From: Tropicimonas sediminicola
Lineage (GTDB): Bacteria > Pseudomonadota > Alphaproteobacteria > Rhodobacterales > Rhodobacteraceae
Reading direction: 5' to 3'
Assembly (NCBI RefSeq): GCF_900188335.1
Contig: NZ_FZOY01000002.1
Location: 310,001 to 374,000, forward strand
DNA length: 64,000 bases
Positions within the stretch are counted from its first letter, which is position 1, and the number at the start of each line of letters is the position of its first letter. Shown in pieces: positions 44,156 to 53,093 of the stretch. Below the pieces are notes generated by a model. It did no database searches and was not told the origin of the DNA. It saw nothing but the letters and a program-made list of their open reading frames with translations. The translations under genes and the position numbers were made by a program.

Positions 44156-45739
44156 TCAGAAATCCGTCGGCGCTCCGCCCTCGGCCTTTCGGCGCGCGAC
44201 GAAATCGGCGAGTTCATCGGCGATCCCGGCGTCCATGGGGGGCGCTTCGAAGGAATTCACGATCTCCTTCCACAGGAGATGGGCGCGTTCGGAGACCCAG
44301 GCGCCGCCGGTCAGCGACCATGCCTCGTAGTTGCGCCAGTCCGACAGGAAGGGCTGGTAGAACGCCGTGGTGTAGCGCGACTGGGTATGGTCGGCGCCGA
44401 AGAAATGCCCGTTGGGGCCGACGTCCGCGATCGCATCGACGGCAAGGTCCTCCGGCCCGGTCGCGGTCAGCGCCGGCTCGAAATACCGCTGGATCTGCTG
44501 GAGGATCTCGCAATCCATCACGAATTTCGCAGGGCTGGCGATCAGCCCGCCCTCCAGCCAGCCGGCCGCGTGATAGACGATGTTGGTGCCCGACTGCACC
44601 GCCGACCAGAGCGCGTTCGAGGTTTCCCACATCGCCTGCCCGTCCGGCACGTTGGCCGCGCAGGAGCCGCTGGCGCGCAGCGGAAGGCCGTAGAACCGCG
44701 CCATCTGGCCGGTCATCTGGGTCGCCCGCATGTATTCGGGCGTGCCAAAGGCAGGAGCGCCGGATTTCATGTCGACGTTGGAGGTGAAGGTGCCGAGCAC
44801 GCAGGGGCATCCGGGCTGCACCCACTGGAAAAGCGCGATGGCGGAGAGCGCCTCGGCGATCGATTGCGCCACTGCACCGGCCATGGTGACGGGCGCCATT
44901 GCGCCGGCCAGCGTAAAGGGCGTGACGATCACCGCCTGGCCGCGACGGATGAGCCGCAGGCAACCGTCGATCATCGGGATGTCGTGCTTGAGCGGCGAGG
45001 TCGAATTGATGTTGGTGTACATGCGCGGCGTGGCGCGGAATTCCTCCTCGCTGAGCCCGCCGGCGATCCGCACCATCTCGGCCACGTCATCCACCCGTTC
45101 GGGGCCGAGCGCATAGGCGTGCACCACCTTGTCCGACAGCATCAGCTTGTCGTGCAGCACGTCGAGATGGCGCACCGAGGGATGAATGTCCACCGGCTCC
45201 ACCGGATAGCCGCCGGCGAAGTGGATGCAGTTGAAATACTGCGTCAACTTCAGCAGGTCGCGGCACTGATCGCGCGTGCCCGGGGTCTTGCCAAGCTCGA
45301 CATCCCAGTAATTCGGCGGCGAGGAGACGTTGCCGAACAGGATCGTGCGGCCGCCGATGGTGATCTGTCGCTCCGGATTGCGCGGAGTGATGGTGAATTG
45401 CGCCGGCGCCCGGCCGACCATCTCCATCACCCAGTCGCGCCCCATGCGCACGTTGGTGCCCTCGACCTTGCAACCAGCCTCGGCAAAGAGCGCCAGCGAC
45501 TCGGTGTTCAGGAACTCGATGCCGATTTCCTCGAGGATCCGCATCGCCGCGTCATGGATCGCCGCGACGCCCTCCTCGCCCAGCGGCTCGGTGGGGCGGT
45601 CCGGGTTCTCCGGCAGGCGCCAGGGCATCTGTTCGATCACCGCGGACTTCGCCCGGCGCGCATTGCCGGCGCGGCCGCCGCCCCGGGCCCTGCGGCGGAG
45701 CGGGCTGGCGTCGGAGGCTGGGGGTGTGGCGTCGGTCAT
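44156..45739 (-). CDS. MttB-family (non-pyrrolysine) methyltransferase
   Basis: A 527-residue member of the trimethylamine methyltransferase (MttB, COG5598) superfamily. The frame has no in-frame amber codon, so it belongs to the pyrrolysine-free branch, of which glycine betaine:corrinoid methyltransferase is the known example. Features include ILFGNVSSPPNYWD, FTLAGAMAPVTMAGAVAQS and NIVYHAAGWLEGGL. No corrinoid protein is encoded nearby. I start at MTDATPPASD. Together with soxBDAG it suggests methylated amine use; 76 bases separate it from the H-NOX-like gene. Confidence 0.9.
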   Translation of the reverse strand: MTDATPPASDASPLRRRARGGGRAGNARRAKSAVIEQMPWRLPENPDRPTEPLGEEGVAAIHDAAMRILEEIGIEFLNTESLALFAEAGCKVEGTNVRMGRDWVMEMVGRAPAQFTITPRNPERQITIGGRTILFGNVSSPPNYWDVELGKTPGTRDQCRDLLKLTQYFNCIHFAGGYPVEPVDIHPSVRHLDVLHDKLMLSDKVVHAYALGPERVDDVAEMVRIAGGLSEEEFRATPRMYTNINSTSPLKHDIPMIDGCLRLIRRGQAVIVTPFTLAGAMAPVTMAGAVAQSIAEALSAIALFQWVQPGCPCVLGTFTSNVDMKSGAPAFGTPEYMRATQMTGQMARFYGLPLRASGSCAANVPDGQAMWETSNALWSAVQSGTNIVYHAAGWLEGGLIASPAKFVMDCEILQQIQRYFEPALTATGPEDLAVDAIADVGPNGHFFGADHTQSRYTTAFYQPFLSDWRNYEAWSLTGGAWVSERAHLLWKEIVNSFEAPPMDAGIADELADFVARRKAEGGAPTDF

Positions 45740-45833
45740 GGCTGTGCTCCCGCTGGGTTCCATCAGGATGGCAGGGAGATCGGATCGCCCGAGCGTCGGA
45801 ATGCGACCGGAAATGTCGGAAAAGGCGCCCGCC

Positions 45834-46529
45834 TCAGGCCAGACCGAGCCAATCGGGCAGATGGCCGATGTCGGGCAGGACGACGTCGGCGTGCGGCGCC
45901 AGTTCGTCCTCCCGCGCCAGACCGGTGAGCACGGCGATGGTTGTCATCCCCGCTGAGCGACCCGCGTACAGGTCGTGGGTGCTGTCGCCGATCATGGCGA
46001 TCTGCTGCGGCGCGAGCGCGACATGCTCGGCAAAGGCGAGGCACTGGCCCGGCGCTGGCTTGGCGCCGTGGCCGCTGTCGGCTCCGATCACGATCGCAAA
46101 GGCATCCAGAACACCAAGCCCGTCCAGTTGCGCCCGCGCGGCCTCTTCGGCGTCGTTCGTCGCCACGCCGAGCGCCAGCCCGGCCCCGCCGAGCCGCGCA
46201 AGGAGCCCGGCGAGCGGTGCCGCCTGCACCGGTTCCAGCGTCAGCGAGCGCTCGATGATCAACGCGCGCAGCGCCGGGGCCTCCATCCCCGGCAGCCCGG
46301 GCAGGAGAACCGCGACCGACTCGTCGATGGTCCCGGCGATGATCGGGCTGTGCGGCAGGAAGGCCGCCGCCTGACGGTCGAGCCCCGCGCGATCCGCGAG
46401 GTCATCGGCCTTCGCCGCGTCGCCGCCCGCCAGCTCCAGCATCAGCGCCGCCGCCCAGCCGCCCCAGCTGCGCTGAAAATCGAAGAGCGTGCCGTCCTTG
46501 TCGAAGAGCAGGCCGCGAATCTCTGTCAT
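45834..46529 (-). CDS. HAD-family hydrolase, phosphoglycolate phosphatase-like
   Basis: A 231-residue haloacid-dehalogenase phosphatase. Motif I is LLFDKDGTLFDF (nucleophile Asp plus Asp), motif II is GVATNDAEEAARAQLDGLGV, motif III/IV is GAKPAP and MIGDSTHDLYAGRSAGM. The cap domain is helical. Related to Gph, but the substrate cannot be told. It follows the DUF3572 gene after 31 bases. Confidence 0.92.
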   Translation of the reverse strand: MTEIRGLLFDKDGTLFDFQRSWGGWAAALMLELAGGDAAKADDLADRAGLDRQAAAFLPHSPIIAGTIDESVAVLLPGLPGMEAPALRALIIERSLTLEPVQAAPLAGLLARLGGAGLALGVATNDAEEAARAQLDGLGVLDAFAIVIGADSGHGAKPAPGQCLAFAEHVALAPQQIAMIGDSTHDLYAGRSAGMTTIAVLTGLAREDELAPHADVVLPDIGHLPDWLGLA

Positions 46530-46560
46530 GGGGTTCCCTCGCTTGCCGTGCGCGGCCGGG

Positions 46561-46839
46561 TCAGGTCCAGTTCGGCAGCGCGCCGCCGGGCAGCGCCTGG
46601 CGCGCGATCATCGGCTGATCGAATCCGAGCCCTGCCGCCTCGCAGAAGCCGGCGATCCAGGCGTCGTCCATGGTCAGGAAATCCAGCACCGCGGCAAGGA
46701 ATTCCGGCTCGCTGGCGCGCGCCTTCACATCCTCCAGCGAGGCCCCCGTCGCGCCGAGAAACACCGGCAGCAGATCCTCGTTGCCGGCCAGCCAGGCCAG
46801 CGCCTGCAGACCGATGGTTTCGGCGGTTTCCGTCTTCAT
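46561..46839 (-). CDS. DUF3572 family protein
   Basis: A 92-residue helical protein with the DUF3572 pattern: AETIGLQALAWLAGNEDLLP, FLGATGASLEDVKARA and FLTMDDAWIAGFCEAAGL. Function unknown; conserved in alphaproteobacteria, where it is often, as here, divergent from a pleD-like response regulator gene. An alternative start a few codons away is not needed. Confidence 0.9.
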   Translation of the reverse strand: MKTETAETIGLQALAWLAGNEDLLPVFLGATGASLEDVKARASEPEFLAAVLDFLTMDDAWIAGFCEAAGLGFDQPMIARQALPGGALPNWT

Positions 46840-46941
46840 GCACGCCCCTGTGAAATGCCGGGAAAGGTTTCCTTAACCAATCTCAACAAAGACTGACCTC
46901 GACAAGTGTTGGCGGGGGCCATCAAACAGGAGTGCGGCGCA

Positions 46942-48438
46942 ATGCCCGGGCGAATTCTGATCGTTGATGACGTCGCAACCAATCGCATGATCCTCAAGGC
47001 CATGCTGGCCGGAGCCTGCTACGACGTGCTTCAGGCCGATGGCGGCGCCGAAGCGCTGGTGGTGGCGGAGCGGGATCGGCCGGACCTGATTCTCCTCGAC
47101 ATGTCGATGCCCGATATCGACGGGCTGTCGGTCTGCCGGAAGCTCAAGGCCACGCCCCGGACCGCCGATATCCCGGTGATCATCGTCACCGCGCATGACG
47201 ACACGCCCTCCAAGCTGGCCGCGCTCGAGGCGGGTGCCGAGGAGTTCCTGTCCAAGCCGCATGACGAGATGGTTCTGCTGGCCCGTGTGCGCAGCCTGCT
47301 CCGCGCCCGCAGCATCGAGGCGGAGCTGGCGCTCCGGGACGGCACCAGCCAGGCGCTCGGCTTCGCCGAAGCGGGCAGCGAGTTCGTCCCCGCCGGACGT
47401 GTCTGCCTCGTGGCCGACGCGAATGCGGAAGCGCTGAGCTGGAAGACCCGGATGAGCGAGCGCCTGCACGACACTGTCGAGATGCGCAGCCGCGAGACAG
47501 CGCTGGCCGAGACCGGACCGACGCCCGACCTCTTCGTCGTGAACGCGGATCTGGGCAGCCCCGGCGGCGGGTTGCTGCTGCTGTCGGAGCTGCGCTCGCG
47601 CCCCGAGACCCGCCATTCGGGCATCATCGTCATCGTCCCGCCGGGAAACAGCGCCCATGCGGCCATGGCGCTGGACCTCGGCGCCTCCGACGTCGTGCGG
47701 GCCCCGATCGACATGGACGAGATGGAACTGCGACTGAAATCCATGATGGCCCGCAAGCGGCAGGCCGACCGCTTGCGCCGCAAGGTCCGCGACGGGCTGC
47801 AGATGGCGGTGACCGATCCGCTTACCGGGCTCTACAACCGCCGTTATGCGCTGCCCCACCTCGGGCGCGTGCGCGAGCGTGCGCTGGATACCGGGCGCAG
47901 CTTCGCGGTGCTGATGATAGACCTTGACCTGTTCAAGTCCGTCAACGACGCCCACGGCCACGGCGCGGGCGACCGGGTCCTGAAGACCGTCACCGACCGG
48001 TTGCAGACCAACCTTCGGACGGTCGACCTGGTGGCGAGGGTCGGCGGCGAGGAATTCGTCGTCGTCCTGCCCGAGATCAACCCGGAGGCGGCGCTGAATG
48101 CGGCCGAGCGGCTGCGGATCGCGATTTCCGACACGCCGATCACGCTTCCCGCCGGCCCGGCCCGCCCGATGCCGGTAGACCTGACCCAGACCGTCTCGAT
48201 CGGGCTGGTAATCGGCGGCGCGGCGCAGGGCGGACTGGAGGACGACGCGGAACAGCTTCTCGAAACCGCCGATTCCGCGCTCTACCGGGCAAAGGCCAGC
48301 GGACGGAACCGGGTCGTGCTCGCGAACGGCGCGCGGCGGGGAAGCGACCGCCCCAAGGCCACCGTCGCTCCGCCCACCTACCCTGCCCCCTCCGCGCCAA
48401 GCATGCTGGCGCAACGCCTCAGCGTGGGGATCCGGTGA
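46942..48438 (+). CDS. pleD: PleD-like response regulator/diguanylate cyclase
   Basis: A 498-residue protein with two receiver domains and a GGDEF domain, the architecture of Caulobacter PleD. The first receiver keeps D9, D10 and phospho-acceptor D53 (LLDMSMPD) and the Lys in LSKPHDE. The second (about 153-270) has lost the acidic pocket and is an adaptor. The active site is GGEEF (368-372), with the I-site R359-x-x-D362 in place for product inhibition. A CAGGAG site decides for ATG 46942. No kinase gene lies next to it. Confidence 0.95.
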   Translation: MPGRILIVDDVATNRMILKAMLAGACYDVLQADGGAEALVVAERDRPDLILLDMSMPDIDGLSVCRKLKATPRTADIPVIIVTAHDDTPSKLAALEAGAEEFLSKPHDEMVLLARVRSLLRARSIEAELALRDGTSQALGFAEAGSEFVPAGRVCLVADANAEALSWKTRMSERLHDTVEMRSRETALAETGPTPDLFVVNADLGSPGGGLLLLSELRSRPETRHSGIIVIVPPGNSAHAAMALDLGASDVVRAPIDMDEMELRLKSMMARKRQADRLRRKVRDGLQMAVTDPLTGLYNRRYALPHLGRVRERALDTGRSFAVLMIDLDLFKSVNDAHGHGAGDRVLKTVTDRLQTNLRTVDLVARVGGEEFVVVLPEINPEAALNAAERLRIAISDTPITLPAGPARPMPVDLTQTVSIGLVIGGAAQGGLEDDAEQLLETADSALYRAKASGRNRVVLANGARRGSDRPKATVAPPTYPAPSAPSMLAQRLSVGIR

Positions 48439-48458
48439 TCCCAGCCACGGAAGCGGCG

Positions 48459-48475
48459 GGCACCGAGATGGTGCC
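48459..48475 (+). terminator. Small hairpin after pleD
   Basis: GGCACC (48459-48464) and GGTGCC (48470-48475) pair around GAGAT, 20 bases after the pleD stop and before the convergent metal-sensor-like gene. There is no T run, so termination is uncertain. Confidence 0.35.
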
Positions 48476-48529
48476 GGCCGTTCACTTCGATACGAGGTTT
48501 CCCCTCCGCAACGGCCTCGAAACCGCGCG

Positions 48530-49093
48530 TCACTGCCGCGGCTGACGGTCTCCGTCCATGTGGCGGCCATTGCCGGGCCTACCCTTGTCGGAGCGTTCGC
48601 CGAAACGCATCGTCCGTTCGAGCCGGTCTGCAAAGGCGTTGCGCTCCTCCGGCGACATCGCCGCAAGCCGCAGCGACAGTTCTTCCTGCCCGATCATCCG
48701 CCCGCGCGCCGCGATCTCCGCCTGGCGCTGGACCAGGAAGAGGAACCGCTCGCGGTCGAACGGTTCCTGGCGCAACAGCGTGATCGACTCGCTCAGCGCG
48801 TCCCGCCATTCGGCGCGGCCGGCGGCGAGATCCTTGTCGCGGTTGCGGCTGGCGTCGCGCAGGGCCTTGCGGTTCTCGTCGTCCAGCGCGAACAGGAACG
48901 GCCCGAGCCCAAGCTCGCGGGTGATCCGGTCCGGCCGCGTGTCGTCGCCCTTGCGCACCTGCAGGACGGTGCCGAGCACCACCCCTGCCACGGCGAGGTT
49001 CAGGGCAAGCGATACGAACAGCAGCACCCGCAGCCAGACACGGCTGCGCGGTGCCTTTGGCGGCGTGGCGGGGTTCGGTGAGGTCTCGGTCAT
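48530..49093 (-). CDS. Periplasmic heavy-metal-sensor-like protein
   Basis: A 187-residue protein with one membrane helix (VWLRVLLFVSLALNLAVAGV, about 18-37) and a periplasmic helical hairpin domain of the CnrX/ZraP (Metal_resist) class: ALSESITLLRQEPFDRERFL, VQRQAEIAARGRMIGQ and LAAMSPEERNAFADRL. Such proteins modulate ECF sigma factors or bind metal. It is the last gene of an operon with an EF-hand protein, an ECF sigma factor and a probable anti-sigma factor. I start at MTETSPNPA. Confidence 0.85.
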   Translation of the reverse strand: MTETSPNPATPPKAPRSRVWLRVLLFVSLALNLAVAGVVLGTVLQVRKGDDTRPDRITRELGLGPFLFALDDENRKALRDASRNRDKDLAAGRAEWRDALSESITLLRQEPFDRERFLFLVQRQAEIAARGRMIGQEELSLRLAAMSPEERNAFADRLERTMRFGERSDKGRPGNGRHMDGDRQPRQ

Positions 49094-49112
49094 CTCTGTT
49101 CGGTCTCGGGCA

Positions 49113-49538
49113 TCAACTGTCGGACAGCAGGAACGCGTAATCCGGCAGGGACGAGGCCATCGACAGGCTGTCATCCGCCGTCAGCGCATAGCTGCCACCG
49201 ACAAAGGTCTCGGAAAACGTATCGAACGCGGCGGGCGGGTTGTAGCCAATCCAGATCCCGGCCGCGGTCGCGGTGACCAGCCCGGCCATCGCCGGCCAGC
49301 CCCCCACCGCCTGGAGCAGCCCGGCAAACAGGCCCCGGCGCGGAGCCTCCGGCACGGGCACGGGCATCGCCTCGGGCGCCGCATCGGAGACGACCAGGGC
49401 ATCCTGCTCGGCATAGGCATCCGCCAGCACGCGCGACAGCAGGGCGGGCGACGGATCGCCACCGACATCTCTGGCCGACTGGAAAAACGCTTCCAGCTCG
49501 GCATCGAGTTCGCGGGACTTGTCCTGTTCAGTCGTCAT
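49113..49538 (-). CDS. Probable anti-sigma factor, membrane-bound
   Basis: A 141-residue protein overlapping the 3' end of the ECF sigma gene by 11 bases. The cytoplasmic N-terminus is acidic (ELDAELEAFFQSARDVGGDP), then comes one hydrophobic segment (WPAMAGLVTATAAGIWIGY, about 80-98) and a short periplasmic tail. It lacks a ZAS zinc motif. Similar proteins in Rhodobacterales were sometimes mislabelled as dihydroorotate dehydrogenase. The anti-sigma role is inferred from coupling and topology. Confidence 0.65.
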   Translation of the reverse strand: MTTEQDKSRELDAELEAFFQSARDVGGDPSPALLSRVLADAYAEQDALVVSDAAPEAMPVPVPEAPRRGLFAGLLQAVGGWPAMAGLVTATAAGIWIGYNPPAAFDTFSETFVGGSYALTADDSLSMASSLPDYAFLLSDS

Positions 49539-50127
49539 CGCTCAACCCCAGTTCTGCGCGGCGGCCGGACAGTCGGGCGGCCAATGCGCGTTTGCCCCGT
49601 GCGGTGAGGCTCTCCACCGCTTCTACGCCGATGTCCATTACGGCGGCGATCTCGGGGTTCGACAACCCCTCCAGGTGCCGGAGCACGACCGCCTGTCGCT
49701 GTCGTTCCGGCAATTCTTCCAGCGCGGCCTGCAGCGCGATGGCCCGTTCGGCCTGCCGCAGCCGGTCGTCCGCGCCCGGTGTTTCGTCCGGCGGCTCCAC
49801 CCCGTCGCCAAAGGCCTCGTCCAGCCCGGTGCTCCGGCGCCGTCTCAGCCGGTCCGTGCACAGGTTCATGGCGACCCGGTAGAGCCAGGTAGAGACCTGA
49901 GCCTCGCCCGTGCGCCAGTCCGGCGCGATCTTCCACAGCCGCAACATGGCCTCCTGGGCCACGTCTTCGGCCTCCGCCAGCTCGCCCAGCATGCGCTGCG
50001 CCAGCGACAGCACGCGCGGCGTCAGGCGCACCGTCAGGGCGCGGGCCGCTGCGCGGTCGCCATCGGCGTAGCGTATCAGAAGGGCTTCGTCCGAGGTTTC
50101 GGACTCGGCGTCGTAGGGCATGGTCAT
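49528..50127 (-). CDS. ECF-family RNA polymerase sigma factor
   Basis: A 199-residue sigma factor. Region 2 includes RMLGELAEAEDVAQEAMLRL with TWLYRVAMNLCTDRLRRRR; region 4 is LEELPERQRQAVVLRHLEGL, then SNPEIAAVMDIGVEAVESLT. The linker has the acidic PPDETPGADD. It resembles the RpoE2/CnrH-like sigma factors. The second Met (two codons later) is an alternative start. Its own operon is the likely first target. Confidence 0.93.
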   Translation of the reverse strand: MTMPYDAESETSDEALLIRYADGDRAAARALTVRLTPRVLSLAQRMLGELAEAEDVAQEAMLRLWKIAPDWRTGEAQVSTWLYRVAMNLCTDRLRRRRSTGLDEAFGDGVEPPDETPGADDRLRQAERAIALQAALEELPERQRQAVVLRHLEGLSNPEIAAVMDIGVEAVESLTARGKRALAARLSGRRAELGLSDDD

Positions 50128-50231
50128 CGCATCCGTGGCCTAGCCTTGTTCCCGCCTCGGGCGCAATGGCCCGGGCGATCCGGCATGCACGGCCTCGCGC
50201 CGTGCATGCCTGTCTTGCGGCCGAACCGGTC

Positions 50232-50801
50232 TCAGTTGCGCCAGAACGGCATGCGGTCATTGTCCCGGCCGTCCCAGCCGCCCTTGCCGCCGCGGCCCTT
50301 CTGATCGCGGTCGGAGCGGGCGTGGCGCTGTTCCATCCGCTCGGCAGCGGCGGCGAATTCCTCCTCGGAGACCGCTCCGTCCTTGTCGGTATCGGCCATC
50401 GCGATGAAGCGCTCGCCCGGGCTTGCCTTTCGGCCCTGGCCCATGCCGTCGAGCATTTCCTGCTCGCTGACCGTGCCGTCCTTGTCCGCGTCGAAGCGGG
50501 AGATCATGCGCTCGGCGCGCTCGGCATCCCGGGTCTCGCGCATCTGGGTCATCGCGGCGGTCAGCTCTTCCTTGCTGATCTTGCCGTCCCCATCGGTGTC
50601 GGCGGCCTTGAAGCGCTCGGACGCCATGGTCGCCGGCAGGGCCTGCATCTCCTCGGCGGTCACCTTGCCGTCGCCATCGGTGTCGATCTGCGCGAAGCTC
50701 GGGCGCTCCAGCGATCCCTGCGCGCCGCCGAAGGCGTTGGCGCCAGTGGTGACCATCAGGCCGGTGACGATTGCCGTGGTAAGAAGTGCGATTCGTGTCA
50801 T
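50232..50801 (-). CDS. Exported protein with four EF-hands
   Basis: A 189-residue protein with a signal peptide (IALLTTAIVTGLMVTTGANA) and four canonical EF-hand loops: DTDGDGKVTAEE (40-51), DTDGDGKISKEE (68-79), DADKDGTVSEQE (104-115) and DTDKDGAVSEEE (137-148). It should bind up to four calcium ions in the periplasm. The tail is rich in Arg, Gly and Asp. It begins the ECF sigma operon, 104 bases ahead of the sigma gene, and may be the calcium or metal sensor or the main output. Confidence 0.9.
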   Translation of the reverse strand: MTRIALLTTAIVTGLMVTTGANAFGGAQGSLERPSFAQIDTDGDGKVTAEEMQALPATMASERFKAADTDGDGKISKEELTAAMTQMRETRDAERAERMISRFDADKDGTVSEQEMLDGMGQGRKASPGERFIAMADTDKDGAVSEEEFAAAAERMEQRHARSDRDQKGRGGKGGWDGRDNDRMPFWRN

Positions 50802-50824
50802 TTCCTGTATCCTGTCTCTGACTT

Positions 50825-50841
50825 GCGTCTTCTTGAGACGC
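50825..50841 (-). repeat. Small stem-loop in the EF-hand gene leader
   Basis: GCGTCT (50825-50830) and AGACGC (50836-50841) pair around TCTTG. It lies about 24-40 bases upstream of the EF-hand ATG, either as a leader hairpin or an operator half. No claim on the promoter is made. Confidence 0.35.
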
Positions 50842-51044
50842 GACCTCTCATCGCCGCGTCATGCATCTTTCACGGTGCCCCCCGGTGTTTCCGTCGCCGC
50901 GTGTGCAAGTTTTTTTCCGCCGCTCGATTTCGCGACATCCCGACGCACTGACAATCCGCGGCCTCGCATCCGCCGGCGAAGCTGCCATTGTAGCGCCCGC
51001 GAACGGAATTCGGCCGCCTCCGGGCGGCATTGGAGCTTCAGGAA

Positions 51045-51467
51045 ATGCATACACCCGACCAGCGAGGCGCCGTATCGGGCGCCTCGGACGAACGGCCATT
51101 GAAGCCGGCACTCAAACGCGGCTGGCGCCGGCGCTGCCCGAATTGCGGCAGCGGCCCGCTGCTCTCAGGCTATCTCAAGGTGGCCGACCACTGCCCCGTC
51201 TGCGGGCAGGAATTCAGCCACCAGCGCGCGGACGACGGCCCCGCCTATTTGACGATCCTGATCGTCGGGCACCTGATGGCGCCGCTGATCCACGTCCTTT
51301 ACGCCCAGCTCCGGCTCGAGCCGCTGGTCATGGCCTCGATCCTGACAGTGATCTGCGTGGCCCTGTGCCTGTACCTCCTGCCACGTATCAAGGGGGCCTT
51401 CATCGGCCTGCAATGGGCGCGGCGGATGCATGGGTTCGGCGGGCCGAACGGCTCCGTCGAGAGCTGA
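51045..51467 (+). CDS. DUF983 membrane protein
   Basis: A 140-residue protein. The zinc-ribbon pair CPNCGSGPL and CPVCGQEF is followed by two membrane helices (LTILIVGHLMAPLIHVLYA and LVMASILTVICVALCLYLL), the DUF983 arrangement. Function unknown. GGAG nine bases before ATG 51045 supports this start over upstream TTG. It lies six bases before the Nudix gene, so the two form an operon. Confidence 0.9.
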   Translation: MHTPDQRGAVSGASDERPLKPALKRGWRRRCPNCGSGPLLSGYLKVADHCPVCGQEFSHQRADDGPAYLTILIVGHLMAPLIHVLYAQLRLEPLVMASILTVICVALCLYLLPRIKGAFIGLQWARRMHGFGGPNGSVES

Positions 51468-51473
51468 CGGCCC

Positions 51474-52145
51474 ATGGTCGACAAGAGCGCATTGCGGGAC
51501 GCCGCGACCGTGATCCTCTGGCGCGAGGGCGCTGGCGGCCCGGAAGTGCTCATGGGCCAGCGCGGCTCCTCCGCCGCCTTCATGCCGGACAAGTTCGTGT
51601 TTCCCGGCGGCGCGATCGATGCCGGCGACGCGGCGGTCACGCTGGCGGCACAGCCGGGCGCGACCTGCCTGCGGCGGCTGGCGATCGACACCGACGCCCG
51701 GCTGATCCCGGCGCTGCTCGCCGGCGCGGTGCGCGAGGTGTGGGAAGAGACCGGCCTGATCCTCGGCCGTCCTGGCCGCTGGGCCCCTCCCGATGCCGAT
51801 TGGGAGAGCTTCGCGGCCACCGGCCACGCGCCCTCGGCCGAGGGCTTCTCCTTCGTCTTCCGCGCGATCACCCCGCCCGGCCGCCCCCGCCGCTTCGACG
51901 CCCGCTTCTTCCTCGTCCCCGCGACCGCCGTAAGGGGCGACCCGGAGGATTTTACCCACGCCTGCGACGAGCTCCGCCACCTGCAATGGATCCCGCTGGG
52001 AGAGGTGCGCAGCTTCGACCTGCCCTTCATCACCGAAGTCGTGCTGGCCGAACTGGCGCCGCTGATCGGGCGTGGCGGCGTCCCGGAGAGCGTGCCGATG
52101 GTGCGCAACGACGACATCGTCTCCGGCATCACCCGGCTGCGATGA
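51474..52145 (+). CDS. Nudix hydrolase
   Basis: A 223-residue hydrolase. The Nudix box is split: GGAIDAGD then, after a long insertion, AGAVREVWEETGL, as in the NUDT19/acyl-CoA-type subfamily. These enzymes cleave nucleoside diphosphate linkages, in this branch possibly CoA derivatives. The long insertion relative to the standard box is the main reason for placing it there. Confidence 0.88.
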   Translation: MVDKSALRDAATVILWREGAGGPEVLMGQRGSSAAFMPDKFVFPGGAIDAGDAAVTLAAQPGATCLRRLAIDTDARLIPALLAGAVREVWEETGLILGRPGRWAPPDADWESFAATGHAPSAEGFSFVFRAITPPGRPRRFDARFFLVPATAVRGDPEDFTHACDELRHLQWIPLGEVRSFDLPFITEVVLAELAPLIGRGGVPESVPMVRNDDIVSGITRLR

Positions 52146-52157
52146 CCTGATCCGCCG

Positions 52158-53066
52158 TCAGGTCACGAGGACCAGCACCACGAGGCTGAGCGCCAGAAGG
52201 CCGATCCCGAACACCTCCCGCCGCGACAGGCGCTCGCCGAAAAAGAGCGCCCCGCCGGCCACCGAGAACAGCAGCTCCACCTGCCCGAGCGCATAGACAT
52301 ATGCCGCGTTCTGCAGCGCGAAGGCGGTGAACCAGCAATAGCTGCCGGCGAGGCTCGCCGCCCCGACCGCCAGCCCCGGCCGCCAGGCCTGCAGCACCAG
52401 CCGGATCTGCGCCCGGTCCTTCCACAGGAACCAGAGCAGCATCAGAAGCGATTGCGTCGCGGTCACGAGCGCCAGCGCCAGTGCGGCGCGGAACGCCACC
52501 GGGCCGTCCCCGAGAGAGAGCGTCGCCCCCCTGTAGGCGACGCCTGCCAGCGCGAAAAAGGCGCCGCTGGTCAGCCCCAGCAGGACCGAGGGGCTGATGA
52601 GGCGTTTGACCGCCCTGCCCGCCCCGCGTGGCCCCGGCGGCTCGGCCAGCACGAGGAGCGCCACGAGCCCCAGTACCAGCGCGCCGAACCCGGCTGGCGA
52701 GACGGTCTCGCCCAGCAGGAGCCAGCCCACGAGGACCGTCTGCAGCACTTCGGATTTCTTCAAGGTGATGCCGACGGCGAAGTTGCGGAAGCTGAACAGC
52801 ATCACGACGCAGATCGTCGCCAGGATCTGTGCCACCCCGCCGGCCAGCGCGAAGGCCCAGAACCGCCCGGTGAGCGGCGGCATCTCCGCACCGCCAGCCA
52901 GGATCCAGCCGACAACGGCCGAGGCGATCGCCGGCGCGGACCACAGGAAACGCGCCCATGTCGCCCCGGCGGCGGAGAGGCCGGCCTGCTTCAGGCGCTT
53001 CTGAAGCGCGAACCGCAGTGTCTGGAACAGCGCGGCTGCCAATGTGACGGCGATCCAGGTTTCCAT
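52158..53066 (-). CDS. EamA/DMT-family transporter
   Basis: A 302-residue protein with about ten hydrophobic helices in two EamA repeats, for example FWAFALAGGVAQILATICVV, LQTVLVGWLLLGETVSPAGF and LLFSVAGGALFFGERLSRRE. Drug/metabolite transporters of this kind export or import small metabolites; the substrate cannot be assigned. It is convergent with the Nudix gene. Confidence 0.9.
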   Translation of the reverse strand: METWIAVTLAAALFQTLRFALQKRLKQAGLSAAGATWARFLWSAPAIASAVVGWILAGGAEMPPLTGRFWAFALAGGVAQILATICVVMLFSFRNFAVGITLKKSEVLQTVLVGWLLLGETVSPAGFGALVLGLVALLVLAEPPGPRGAGRAVKRLISPSVLLGLTSGAFFALAGVAYRGATLSLGDGPVAFRAALALALVTATQSLLMLLWFLWKDRAQIRLVLQAWRPGLAVGAASLAGSYCWFTAFALQNAAYVYALGQVELLFSVAGGALFFGERLSRREVFGIGLLALSLVVLVLVT

Positions 53067-53093
53067 CTCCGCCCCTTGGCAGGCCGTGGCCGG

